Of a DNA stretch of 18,539 nucleotides, positions 1 to 7,270 are shown piece after piece (position 1 is the stretch's first letter; every line of letters begins with the position of its first letter). The DNA lies in the NCBI GenBank assembly GCA_015228895.1, contig JADGCR010000018.1, forward strand, positions 1 to 18,539. The letters run 5' to 3'. Under the pieces are notes generated by a model. It saw only the letters and a program-made list of their open reading frames with translations. It searched no databases and was not told where the DNA came from. The translations under genes were made by a program, and so were the position numbers. The stretch is from Magnetococcales bacterium. GTDB lineage: Bacteria > Pseudomonadota > Magnetococcia > Magnetococcales > Magnetaquicoccaceae.

Positions 1-215
1 GACAGCGAGCCGATGCGCGTCGTCTCCGGGTCCAGCCCCTGGATCAGCCACTTGATGCAGTCGTACTCGGTGATCAGGCCGGTCAGGGACATCTGTTCCA
101 ACACCACGGCGAAGCCGGGGGTCTGTCTGGTCATGCGGCGAATCGCTTCCAGCAGGGTGGTATGGGGTGAGAGGGTGACGACGTCGGGAAACATGCAGTC
201 GCGTACGTTGCTCAT
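1..215 (-). CDS. CBS-domain protein, N-terminal part (cut by window edge)
   Basis: This is an open frame of 71 codons running off the left edge. It begins MSNVRDCMFPDVVTLSPHTT and continues with LLEAIRRMTRQ and GLITEYDCIKWL. That order (a short basic start, a 'D-V-V-T-L-S-P' strand, an 'EAIRRM' helix, then 'G-L-I-T-E-Y-D') is the classic first half of a CBS pair. CBS pairs bind adenosyl ligands such as AMP, ATP or SAM and act as regulatory modules. The start at 215 has a good ribosome binding site, AAGAGGAG, about 5 nt upstream on the minus strand. The gene is divergent from kdsD, with about 117 bp between the two starts. What follows the CBS region lies outside the window, so the full product is unknown; a stand-alone CBS protein or one with an extra effector domain are both possible. 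Confidence 0.7.
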   Translation of the reverse strand, partial: MSNVRDCMFPDVVTLSPHTTLLEAIRRMTRQTPGFAVVLEQMSLTGLITEYDCIKWLIQGLDPETTRIGSL

Positions 216-259
216 AAGGCTCCTCTTGGCGTTTATTTAAGGCGGTGGTCCCTTGATTC

Positions 260-268
260 TGTTATTAT
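260..268 (+). promoter_or_regulatory. Candidate extended -10 promoter of the kdsD-lpt-rpoN-rapZ operon
   Basis: TGTTATTAT fits the extended -10 form TGnTATnnT. There is no good -35 box 17 bp upstream, which extended -10 promoters do not need. Transcription would start near 275, giving a leader of about 58 nt before the chosen kdsD ATG at 333. It also means that the in-frame ATG at 267 lies inside the -10 box and would not be in the mRNA. This is pattern matching only. Confidence 0.35.
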
Positions 269-332
269 GCTCAATGGGGCGACGCGTTGTCCCGGATTTT
301 TTCGCAATCAACGTTCATCCATCGAGAATCGT

Positions 333-1289
333 ATGCTGGAACGGGCAAAAAACATACTGCGCATGGAGGCCGAAGCCATTCTGGCCATGGCCGACCGTCT
401 GGACGGGCGTTTCGGGCAGGCCGTGGCGCTGCTGTTCGCCTGCCAGGGACGGGTGGTGGTCACGGGAATCGGCAAATCGGGCATGATTGGCCGCAAGATC
501 GCCGCCACCCTGGCCAGCACCGGGGCGCCGGCCTTTTTTCTGCACCCGGCGGAAGGGAGCCATGGGGATCTGGGCATGGTCACCCGCGGGGATCTGGTGC
601 TGTCGTTGTCCAACAGCGGGGAAACCGGCGAGGTGCTGGCGCTGGTGCCGGTGTTCAAGCGGCTGGGGGTGCCCATGATCGCCCTGACGGGACGGATGGA
701 CTCCACCCTGGCCCGCATGAGCGACGTGGCGCTGGATATCGCCGTGGAACGGGAGGCCTGTCCCATGGGGTTGGCCCCCACCTGTTCCACCACGGCGGCC
801 CTGGCCATGGGGGACGCCCTGGCGGTCGCCCTGCTGGAAAAACGGGAGTTCGGGCCAGAACAGTTCGCCTTTCTGCATCCCGGCGGCTCCCTGGGCAGAA
901 AGTTGCTGATCCGGGTCTGCGACCGCATGCACACCGGAGCGCGCATTCCTTGCGTCCGGGAGGGGGATCTGGTGCGGGACGCCCTGTTCGAGATGACCGC
1001 CAAGCGGTTTGGCATGACCGGGGTGGTGGATGGGGCCGGCGCCTTGAGCGGCATCATCACCGACGGGGATCTGCGACGGTGGTTGGAGACGGACCAGGCG
1101 TTGTTGACGCGGCAGGCCCGTGAGATCATGACGCCCAAACCCAGGATCATCCCGGGGGAGGCGTTGGCGGTGGAAGCGGTGCGGGTGATGGAAGAGTGCA
1201 AGATCACCAGTCTGTTCGTCGTTTCGGCGCAGGGGCGTCCGGAGGGCGTCATTCATCTGCATGACCTTTTGAAAGCGGGGTTGATGTGA
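333..1289 (+). CDS. kdsD: D-arabinose 5-phosphate isomerase (KdsD/KpsF family)
   Basis: The protein has 318 residues from the start chosen here (E. coli KdsD has 328). It converts ribulose 5-phosphate to arabinose 5-phosphate, the first step towards Kdo, the inner sugar of LPS; it is cytosolic. An N-terminal SIS domain contains GRVVVTGIGKSGMIGRKIA, the FLHPAEGSHGDLGMV stretch and SLSNSGETGEV; HPGGSLGRKLL ends the domain. Two CBS domains follow, the first ending in LSGIITDGDLRRWLE and the second beginning EIMTPKPRIIPGEALAV. An in-frame ATG at 267 would add 22 residues, but it overlaps a likely -10 box, has no ribosome binding site and adds sequence unlike the family. Upstream of 333 only a weak GAG is seen. 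The stop overlaps the lptC start by 4 nt (GTGA). kdsC, often the next gene, is missing here. Confidence 0.93.
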   Translation: MLERAKNILRMEAEAILAMADRLDGRFGQAVALLFACQGRVVVTGIGKSGMIGRKIAATLASTGAPAFFLHPAEGSHGDLGMVTRGDLVLSLSNSGETGEVLALVPVFKRLGVPMIALTGRMDSTLARMSDVALDIAVEREACPMGLAPTCSTTAALAMGDALAVALLEKREFGPEQFAFLHPGGSLGRKLLIRVCDRMHTGARIPCVREGDLVRDALFEMTAKRFGMTGVVDGAGALSGIITDGDLRRWLETDQALLTRQAREIMTPKPRIIPGEALAVEAVRVMEECKITSLFVVSAQGRPEGVIHLHDLLKAGLM

Positions 1290-1912
1290 ATCGTTCCAGA
1301 CCGGGAGAGCACCTGGAAGCCAGGAGGGGACGGGGCTTGCGCAGGCATGTCAAACATGTTTTCCTGATCCTTTCGCTGCTGATCGTCGGGAGCGTGTACT
1401 GGTATCTGAAGCGACCCTATGGTCTGCAAACCGGGAACACCCAGGCGTTGGACCTGCTGGCGGGGCAACAGGGGGCGCTGGTGACGGACATCCACCTGAC
1501 CCAGTTCGACGAGCAGCGCATCCGTTGGACCCTGGACGCCCCCAGCGCCCAACGGGGGGAGGGGAAACAGATCCTGATCCATCATCCCCGGCTCGGTTTT
1601 TCCCGGAACGAGCAGGAGAACATCGTGGTGACCGCCCAGGAGGGGGATGTGGACGGCGGCACCGGAAAGATGGTCCTGACAGGCCGGGTGGAGGCGGGGG
1701 ACGCGGAGATGGGCCGGTTGCTGACAGAACAGTTACGCTTTGATCCGGAGAAGCGGATGTTGTATACCGATCAGGCGTTTCGTTTGGAAAGAGAACAGAT
1801 GCGTCTGGAAGGACAGGGGTTGACCTTGCTCCAGGAGGCGCAGACACTGACCGTGGACAGTCATGTGAGAATGACCTTCCCCGAGGCTTTATTGACAACG
1901 GAGCAACCATGA
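1286..1912 (+). CDS. lptC: LPS export ABC transporter periplasmic protein LptC
   Basis: The protein has 208 residues, close to the family's usual 190-200. LptC is a bitopic inner-membrane protein that takes LPS from LptB2FG and hands it to LptA. A basic N-terminus (RRGRGLRRHVKH) is followed by a single membrane segment at about residues 24-43 (VFLILSLLIVGSVYWYL). The periplasmic part fits the LptC beta-jellyroll: LVTDIHLTQFDEQRIRWTL, a 'V-V-T-A-Q-E-G-D-V-D' strand, MVLTGRVEAGDAEM and the strand 'LRFDPEKRMLYTDQAFRLER'. Sequence identity in this family is low, so the call leans on this pattern and on position between kdsD and lptA. It starts with GTG inside the kdsD stop (4-nt overlap) and ends in an ATGA overlap with lptA, so it is probably translationally coupled at both ends. 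Confidence 0.88.
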   Translation: MNRSRPGEHLEARRGRGLRRHVKHVFLILSLLIVGSVYWYLKRPYGLQTGNTQALDLLAGQQGALVTDIHLTQFDEQRIRWTLDAPSAQRGEGKQILIHHPRLGFSRNEQENIVVTAQEGDVDGGTGKMVLTGRVEAGDAEMGRLLTEQLRFDPEKRMLYTDQAFRLEREQMRLEGQGLTLLQEAQTLTVDSHVRMTFPEALLTTEQP

Positions 1913-2859
1913 GACCTCGGTTGATGGCAAGACGAATCTGGAGTTGTACCCGGTTGGGCGTGATGCTGTCCCTGTTCGGCGCGGCACCGGCTGTGGCGGC
2001 TTCCGCTCCGCCCACGGCGTTGTCCATCACCTCGGACCGGCTGGAAATGGACGACAAAAGCCAGGTCGCGATCTTTCTGGGCCATGTGGTGGCGGATAAT
2101 GGCCGGATGCGTCTGTCCGCCAACCGGATGACGGTCCACTACGACAAGAAACGCAAGTCCGGTTCCGGTGGCGTGCGGGAGGTGAAAGCGGAAGGCCAGG
2201 TGGTGATCCAGGAGGACAAAAACAAGGGCAAGGCCGATTCCGTCAATTACCAGCTTGAAAAACGCACCCTGGAACTGGTAGGAAAGGAGAGTGACGCCTC
2301 GGTGCAGCGCGGGGACGACGTCCTGACCGGACGGCGCATTCTGGTGACCCTGGACAACGAGCAGCGCATCGGCAAGGTGATGGTCCAGGGGAGCGAGTCC
2401 AACCGGGTCAGCGCCCGCATCACCCCGTCCGGTCTGTTGCAGCGGGTGGAGTCCCCCTTGCGGGGCGGAGAGACCCAATCTCCGGCCAAAACCCCGGAAC
2501 CCCAAAAGGAGGCCGCCAAACCGGCCGAAACGGCGACCGGGTCGCCCACGCCGCCGCAGGCGGTGCAGACCCCCGATGGCAGGAGCAGGATCTCCTTCGC
2601 CGCCACACCGGAAAAATCGCCGGAGAGCCGGGAACCGGCCCCCCAGTCCGCGCCGACACCGGGGAGCGAGGTCGATCCCAAGGAGACCGTGGCCGGATTG
2701 AAGGAGACCGTGGCCGGATGGAAGGAGACCGTGGCCGGATGGAAGGAGAACGCCCCGGCATCCGAGGCTGAAGGGGTCGAGGGAGGATCCAGGGGAAGCG
2801 CCACGCCGACTCCCAAACCCCGTCGGCGCGTGCCCTCTGGGGGTGCGTCCAAGCGGTGA
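1909..2859 (+). CDS. lptA: LPS transport periplasmic protein LptA with long C-terminal extension
   Basis: The protein has 316 residues against about 185 in typical LptA. A signal peptide covers about residues 1-31 (hydrophobic LGVMLSLFGAAPAVAASA). The OstA/LptA core runs from about 36 to 180: LSITSDRLEMDDKSQVAIFL, GHVVADNGRMRLSANRMTVHY, AEGQVVIQEDKNKGKADSVN and a 'V-L-T-G-R-R-I-L-V-T-L-D' strand. This core forms the periplasmic bridge that carries LPS from LptC to the outer membrane LptD. From about residue 185 the protein becomes rich in Pro, Ala, Glu and Thr and looks unstructured; residues 258-278 are three tandem heptads of KETVAGL/W. The tail ends basic (PKPRRRVPSGGASKR). The extension has no family match I recognise. 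The gene overlaps lptC and lptB by 4 nt each. Confidence 0.88.
   Translation: MRPRLMARRIWSCTRLGVMLSLFGAAPAVAASAPPTALSITSDRLEMDDKSQVAIFLGHVVADNGRMRLSANRMTVHYDKKRKSGSGGVREVKAEGQVVIQEDKNKGKADSVNYQLEKRTLELVGKESDASVQRGDDVLTGRRILVTLDNEQRIGKVMVQGSESNRVSARITPSGLLQRVESPLRGGETQSPAKTPEPQKEAAKPAETATGSPTPPQAVQTPDGRSRISFAATPEKSPESREPAPQSAPTPGSEVDPKETVAGLKETVAGWKETVAGWKENAPASEAEGVEGGSRGSATPTPKPRRRVPSGGASKR
2680..2750 (+). repeat. 21-bp tandem repeat in lptA (three copies and a partial fourth)
   Basis: Three near-identical 21-bp units lie at 2680-2700, 2701-2721 and 2722-2742, followed by 8 nt of a fourth. The unit begins AAGGAGACCGTGGCCGGAT; the first copy ends in TG, the next two in GG. The unit is a multiple of three and in frame, coding KETVAGL, KETVAGW and KETVAGW. 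The near-perfect DNA identity suggests recent slippage expansion, so copy number may vary between strains. Confidence 0.95.
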
Positions 2860-3593
2860 GAACGTCGGCGCGAGCACTTCTGGAAGCCAGAGACCTGGGC
2901 AAAAGCTATCAGGGACGGACGGTGTTGAACACGGTCAGCCTGGCGGTGGCCCCCGGCGAGGTGGTCGGTCTGCTGGGTCCCAACGGGGCGGGCAAGACCA
3001 CCATGTTTTACATGTTCGTGGGACTGGTGGCCCCGGACGCGGGCTCCATCTGGCTGGATGGCAGGCCGATCACCGAGGAGCCCATGTATCGTCGCGCCCG
3101 GGCCGGGGTGGCCTATCTGCCCCAGGAACCCTCCATCTTTCGCAAGATGACGGTTCAGGATAACATACTCTCCATCCTGGAAACCCGCCCCCTGAACCGG
3201 GGAGAACGACTGGAACGGCTGGAGGAGTTGATGACCGAGTTGGGCGTGCATCATCTGGCCCGGACGCAGGGATACGCCCTCTCCGGCGGGGAGCGACGGC
3301 GGGTGGAGGTGGCCCGTGCGCTGGCCATTCAGCCGCGCTATATTCTTCTGGACGAACCGTTCGCGGGGGTGGACCCCCTGGCGGTGGCGGAGATTCAAGC
3401 CATCATCCGGCATCTCAAGGAACGTGGCATTGGCATTCTGATCACGGACCACAATGTCAGGGAGACTCTGGGCATCTGCGATCACGCCTGTATCCTCAAT
3501 CAGGGCACAGTGCTGGCGCGGGGCACCCCGGAGGAGGTTGTAAGGGATCAACAGGTACGCACCATGTATCTGGGGAAGGATTTCCATCTGTAA
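2856..3593 (+). CDS. lptB: LPS export ABC transporter ATP-binding protein LptB
   Basis: The protein has 245 residues, normal for LptB. It is the cytosolic ATPase of LptB2FG, which pulls LPS out of the inner membrane. All ABC motifs are present: Walker A GPNGAGKTT (residues 41-49), Q-loop around AYLPQEPSIFRKMTV, signature LSGGERRRVEVARAL (142 on), Walker B YILLDEPFAGVDPLA (D166, E167) and the switch His in LITDHNVRETL (H199). 'YLPQEPSIFRKMTV', 'ITDHNVRETLGICDHA' and the C-terminal 'MYLGKDFHL' are typical of LptB rather than amino-acid importers. It starts with GTG in a 4-nt overlap with the lptA stop. lptF and lptG are not in the window. Confidence 0.96.
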   Translation: MRTSARALLEARDLGKSYQGRTVLNTVSLAVAPGEVVGLLGPNGAGKTTMFYMFVGLVAPDAGSIWLDGRPITEEPMYRRARAGVAYLPQEPSIFRKMTVQDNILSILETRPLNRGERLERLEELMTELGVHHLARTQGYALSGGERRRVEVARALAIQPRYILLDEPFAGVDPLAVAEIQAIIRHLKERGIGILITDHNVRETLGICDHACILNQGTVLARGTPEEVVRDQQVRTMYLGKDFHL

Positions 3594-3611
3594 AGGCGGT
3601 CGGGACGATTC

Positions 3612-5081
3612 ATGGCGTATGGTCTGACTCAAGAACTGAAACTTCGCATGGGTATGCAGCTGGTGATGACACCCCAGTTGCAAATGGCGATCCGTTTGTT
3701 GCAAATGTCGAGTCTGGATCTTGCTGAGTACCTTCAGGAGGAGCTGGACAAGAATCCTTTGCTGGAACGGGAAGAGAGCGTCTCCGAAGGGCTGGACATG
3801 GAGGACCCCTCCGGTCCCCAGGACAAGATCGGCAAGAGCGAGGATCTGCTGGACGCCGCCTCGCCCATCATGGAGACCAACCTCTCCGACGACCTGCCCG
3901 TGGACGCGGACTGGTCGGATGTCTATTCCGGGGACAGCTACGGGGCGGCCCAGTTCGAATCCCCCGCGGGCAGCGAGGCCCCCCCGCTGGAGAACACCCT
4001 GTGCCGGGGAGACTCCCTGTTCGATCACCTGACCTGGCAGTTGGGCGTGTCGGCGCTGAACAACCGGGAACGGGTGTTGGGCATGGCCATCATCGACGCG
4101 GTCGATGAAAACGGCTACCTGAGCGTGGATCTGGCGGTGCTGGCGGAAATGACCGGCTCCACCCTGGACGAGATGGAGGACGCCCTGCTGCTGGTGCAAT
4201 CCTTCGACCCCTCCGGAGTGGCGGCGCGGGATCTGGCCGAATGCCTGCGCCTGCAATTGAAAGCCCAGAAACTGGCCCATCCCCCCTATACCTCCCTGCT
4301 GGAACGACTGGAGGATCTGGCCCGCCGGGACTACCGCAAGCTCAAGCGGGTCCTGAAGCTCGACGACGACGAACTCGCGGACGCCGTGGATGTCATCCAG
4401 TCCCTCAATCCCAAGCCCGGACTGCTGTTCGGCTCGGAACAGGCCAACTACATCATTCCCGACGTGTTCGTGCGCAAGCAGGACGGGGAGTGGGTGGTGG
4501 AGATCAACCCGGAGACCGTGCCCAGACTGCGCATCAACCGGGCCTACGAAAAGGCGATCAACGACCGCATGTCCGAGCAGGACAAACGGTTCCTGACGGA
4601 AAACGCCCGTTCCGCCCAGTGGCTGATCAAAAGCCTGGAGCAGCGTTCCAGCACCATCTACCGGGTGGCCGAGAGCATCGTCCGTTTCCAGAAGGATTTT
4701 CTGGAACACGGTCAGGAGTACCTGCGTCCCCTGATCCTCAAGGATGTGGCCGACGACATCGGGGTGCACGAATCCACCGCCTCCCGTGTCACCAGCAACA
4801 AGTACATGCACACCAACCGGGGCATTTTCGAGTTGAAGTTCTTCTTCTCCTCCTCTCTGGCCTCCGACAGCGGGGAGAACCACTCCTCGGAAGCGGTGAA
4901 ATTCAAGATTCGCAAACTGGTGGAGGGAGAGTCCTCCCGGCGTCCCCTGTCGGACGAGAAGCTGGCCAAGCTGTTGCAGGACCAGGGGGTGGCCGTGGCG
5001 CGGCGTACCGTGGCCAAGTATCGGGACGCCTTGAACATTCCCTCCTCTTCCCGTCGCAAGCGGCTTTCGCCGGATCGTTGA
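3612..5081 (+). CDS. rpoN: RNA polymerase sigma-54 factor RpoN
   Basis: The protein has 489 residues, the usual length. Sigma-54 directs RNA polymerase to -24/-12 promoters and needs an AAA+ activator to open DNA. Region I shows the glutamine/leucine-rich start LKLRMGMQLVMTPQLQMAIR followed by LLQMSSLDLAEYLQEELDKNPLLE. An acidic linker spans about 50-130. The core-binding region follows (DPSGVAARDLAECLRLQL, IQSLNPKPGLLFG). The DNA-binding part has the helix-turn-helix VADDIGVHESTASRVTSNKY and the RpoN box ARRTVAKYRD (residues 463-472; the box usually ends YRE). It begins 18 nt after lptB with a weak AAGGCGG-like ribosome binding site further upstream. rapZ follows 4 nt after its stop; hpf and ptsN, common neighbours, are absent. 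A near-consensus sigma-54 promoter is present at 15936-15952. Confidence 0.97.
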   Translation: MAYGLTQELKLRMGMQLVMTPQLQMAIRLLQMSSLDLAEYLQEELDKNPLLEREESVSEGLDMEDPSGPQDKIGKSEDLLDAASPIMETNLSDDLPVDADWSDVYSGDSYGAAQFESPAGSEAPPLENTLCRGDSLFDHLTWQLGVSALNNRERVLGMAIIDAVDENGYLSVDLAVLAEMTGSTLDEMEDALLLVQSFDPSGVAARDLAECLRLQLKAQKLAHPPYTSLLERLEDLARRDYRKLKRVLKLDDDELADAVDVIQSLNPKPGLLFGSEQANYIIPDVFVRKQDGEWVVEINPETVPRLRINRAYEKAINDRMSEQDKRFLTENARSAQWLIKSLEQRSSTIYRVAESIVRFQKDFLEHGQEYLRPLILKDVADDIGVHESTASRVTSNKYMHTNRGIFELKFFFSSSLASDSGENHSSEAVKFKIRKLVEGESSRRPLSDEKLAKLLQDQGVAVARRTVAKYRDALNIPSSSRRKRLSPDR

Positions 5082-5085
5082 CGCC

Positions 5086-5979
5086 ATGGTCGCCCTCACG
5101 AAGATTCATCACCTGGTGCTGGTGGCGGGCCTTTCCGGGGCAGGCAAGTCCAGCGCTTTGAAATATCTGGAAGATCTCGGTTTCTTCTGGGTGGACAACC
5201 TGCCGTTCGATCTGATTCCGGTCTGCATCGACCACTACGCCCAGGAGAACGACAGTCCCATCCATCTGGCGGTGGGGGTGCACATGCGGGATCACGCCAG
5301 CAAGCGGTTCTTTCAGCAGTGCCGCCAGCGCCTGATGGAGAAGGCGGAACGGATCGAGACCGTGTTTCTGGAGGCCCATTCCGATGTCCTGATCCGACGC
5401 TACCGGGAGACCCGGCGACGCCACCCCCTGGCCAACGAGCTGACCGTGCAGGAGGCGGTGTTCCAGGAGATGGACGATCTGGGACCGATTCGCGCCCAGG
5501 CGGACATGATCATCGACACCACCTCGTTGACCGTGCCTCAGCTCAAGGAGCATCTGGATCAGGTCTTCTCCACCGAAACCGACTCGGAGATGGTCATTTT
5601 CATCCGTTCGTTCGGCTTCAAGTATGGGGTCAACACCGACGCGGACATGGTGCTGGATGGACGTTTTCTCCTCAATCCCCACTACGACACCGAGCTGCGC
5701 GCCCTGTGCGGACGGGATGAGCCGGTGATCCACTTTCTGGAACAAGACGGGGAGGCGCTGGTCTTTCTGGATCGGCTGGAGTCGTTGTTCGATTACCTGA
5801 TCCCCCGTTACCGCCATGAGAAGAAACGCTATTTCACCGTGGATATCGGTTGCACCGGGGGCAAGCACCGCTCGGTGTTCCTGGTGGAACAGTTGGCGCG
5901 GCGTCTGGAGAAACGGGACTACCGGGTGCGGGTGCGCCATCGGGATCTGGCCCAGGGGGGGCATGGGGGAGTCGATTGA
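5086..5979 (+). CDS. rapZ: RNase adapter protein RapZ (YvcJ family nucleotide-binding protein)
   Basis: The protein has 297 residues (E. coli RapZ has 284). In E. coli, RapZ binds GlmZ sRNA and delivers it to RNase E, controlling glucosamine-6-phosphate synthesis for the cell envelope; in many bacteria the target is unknown. The N-terminal P-loop is GLSGAGKS (residues 15-22) followed by the family mark ALKYLEDLGFFWVDNLP. The C-terminal domain has SFGFKYGVNTDADMVLDGRF, LNPHYDTELRALCGRD, FTVDIGCTGGKHRSVFL and the ending VRHRDLAQGG. Only 4 nt separate it from rpoN, so the two are probably cotranscribed. No ptsN/ptsO/hprK gene follows; metK begins after a 109-bp gap with its own promoter candidate. 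Confidence 0.95.
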   Translation: MVALTKIHHLVLVAGLSGAGKSSALKYLEDLGFFWVDNLPFDLIPVCIDHYAQENDSPIHLAVGVHMRDHASKRFFQQCRQRLMEKAERIETVFLEAHSDVLIRRYRETRRRHPLANELTVQEAVFQEMDDLGPIRAQADMIIDTTSLTVPQLKEHLDQVFSTETDSEMVIFIRSFGFKYGVNTDADMVLDGRFLLNPHYDTELRALCGRDEPVIHFLEQDGEALVFLDRLESLFDYLIPRYRHEKKRYFTVDIGCTGGKHRSVFLVEQLARRLEKRDYRVRVRHRDLAQGGHGGVD

Positions 5980-6008
5980 TTGACGCGGGTTGCGTCCATT
6001 CTTGCAAT
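5980..6008 (+). promoter_or_regulatory. Candidate sigma-70 promoter of metK-ahcY
   Basis: TTGACG at 5980-5985 (5 of 6 to the -35 consensus) is followed after exactly 17 bp by TGCAAT at 6003-6008 (4 of 6 to the -10 consensus). The predicted start near 6015 places the inverted repeat at 6018-6054 at the very 5' end of the metK mRNA. Pattern match only. Confidence 0.4.
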
Positions 6009-6017
6009 TCGTTAATG

Positions 6018-6054
6018 TGTTGACCCACACGGTTGGGCCGGAGATGGGTCAACA
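6018..6054 (+). promoter_or_regulatory. Inverted repeat / 5' leader hairpin before metK
   Basis: TGTTGACCCA (6018-6027) and TGGGTCAACA (6045-6054) form a perfect 10-bp inverted repeat around a 17-nt spacer. Within it, CCCA at 6024-6027 could pair instead with TGGG at 6034-6037, so two exclusive hairpins are possible. It lies 34 nt before the metK ATG. It could be an operator or an mRNA leader structure. I do not recognise a known SAM or SAH riboswitch core here. Confidence 0.5.
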
Positions 6055-6088
6055 GGGATTCTTTGATATTTTTTTCTGGAGCGCTGGC

Positions 6089-7255
6089 ATGGAACGTAAC
6101 TTCTTATTCACCTCGGAATCGGTTTCCGAGGGTCATCCGGACAAGGTGGCGGACCGGATTTCCGATGGTGTGCTGGACGCCATCCTGGCGCAGGATCCGA
6201 CAAGCCGGGTGGCCTGCGAGACCCTGATCACCACCGGCATGGTGGTGGTCGCCGGGGAGATCACCACCAAGGCGATGGTGGACTACCCCACGGTGGTGCG
6301 GGAGGCGATCCGGGAGATCGGCTACAACTCCTCCGACATGGGTTTCGACCATGCCTCCTGCGCGGTTCTGGTCTCTCTGGACAAGCAGTCCCCGGACATC
6401 GCCCAGGGGGTGAACGAGGGGCAGGGGCTGGATCTGGATCAGGGGGCCGGGGATCAGGGTCTGATGTTCGGCTACGCCTGCGACGAGACCCCCACCCTGA
6501 TGCCCATGCCCATCCATTACGCCCACCGTCTGATGGAGCGTCAGGCCCAGTTGCGCAAATCCGGGCAGCTCTCCTGGCTGCGTCCCGACGCCAAATCCCA
6601 GGTGACGGTGCAGTACGAGCAGGGCCGCCCCGTCGGGGTGGACGCGGTGGTGGTCTCCACCCAGCACCACCCGGACATCTCCTACGAGGCGTTGCGGGAA
6701 GCGGTGATCGAGGAGATCATCAAGCCGGTTCTGCCCGCTGGAATGCTGCGGGGCAAGGTGGTCTATCACGTCAATCCCACAGGCCGGTTCGTGATCGGCG
6801 GTCCCGTGGGGGATTGCGGGCTGACGGGTCGCAAGATCATCGTGGACACTTACGGCGGCGCGGGTCGCCACGGTGGCGGGGCGTTTTCCGGCAAGGATCC
6901 CTCCAAGGTGGACCGTTCCTCCGCCTACATGGGACGCTATGTGGCCAAGAACATCGTGGCCGCCGGTCTGGCGGCGCGTTGCGAAGTGCAGGTGGCCTAC
7001 GCCATTGGCATCGCCAAACCCGTCTCCCTGTTCGTGCAGACCTTCGGCACGGGCAAAATCCCGGACGCCAGGATCGAACAGATCGTGGCGGACACCTTCG
7101 ATCTGCGACCCAAGGCGATCATTCAGCACCTGAACCTGCTGCGCCCCATCTACGCCCGGACGGCGGCGTATGGTCACTTTGGCCGGGAACTGCCGGAATT
7201 CACCTGGGAGAAGACGGACAAAATCGATCAACTGCGGCAAGCCGCCAACCTGTGA
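6089..7255 (+). CDS. metK: S-adenosylmethionine synthase
   Basis: The protein has 388 residues, the normal length. MetK makes SAM from methionine and ATP in the cytosol. The start gives [20 protein letters not shown], matching the family's N-terminus exactly, with the catalytic GHPDK at residues 15-19. Other family motifs are the [19 protein letters not shown]-binding stretch, [20 protein letters not shown], and [20 protein letters not shown]. The frame is open upstream to 5990 but those residues are unlike MetK, and a GGAG lies about 8-9 nt before 6089. ahcY follows 15 nt downstream, so SAM production and SAH removal are coupled. A leader inverted repeat may control the pair. Confidence 0.98.
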   Translation: MERNFLFTSESVSEGHPDKVADRISDGVLDAILAQDPTSRVACETLITTGMVVVAGEITTKAMVDYPTVVREAIREIGYNSSDMGFDHASCAVLVSLDKQSPDIAQGVNEGQGLDLDQGAGDQGLMFGYACDETPTLMPMPIHYAHRLMERQAQLRKSGQLSWLRPDAKSQVTVQYEQGRPVGVDAVVVSTQHHPDISYEALREAVIEEIIKPVLPAGMLRGKVVYHVNPTGRFVIGGPVGDCGLTGRKIIVDTYGGAGRHGGGAFSGKDPSKVDRSSAYMGRYVAKNIVAAGLAARCEVQVAYAIGIAKPVSLFVQTFGTGKIPDARIEQIVADTFDLRPKAIIQHLNLLRPIYARTAAYGHFGRELPEFTWEKTDKIDQLRQAANL

Positions 7256-7270
7256 CCACAAAGGACCGAC

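Noticed and set aside
267..332. Earlier ATG start for kdsD (22 more residues)
   Set aside because: No ribosome binding site, overlap with a likely -10 box, and residues unlike the family.
2680..2750. Tandem repeats as a CRISPR or iteron array
   Set aside because: The units are directly adjacent, in frame and coding; there are no spacers.
2247..5099. A 950-codon open frame on the minus strand
   Set aside because: It lies opposite lptA, lptB and rpoN, all clearly real. Its His/Gln/Gly-rich product has no family features; long antisense frames are normal in DNA this rich in GC.
5990..6088. Earlier start for metK (33 more residues)
   Set aside because: The added residues do not resemble MetK; the family N-terminus begins exactly at 6089 with GGAG upstream.
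5980..6088. Known SAM or SAH riboswitch before metK
   Set aside because: No known core sequence recognised by eye; only the inverted repeat can be supported.
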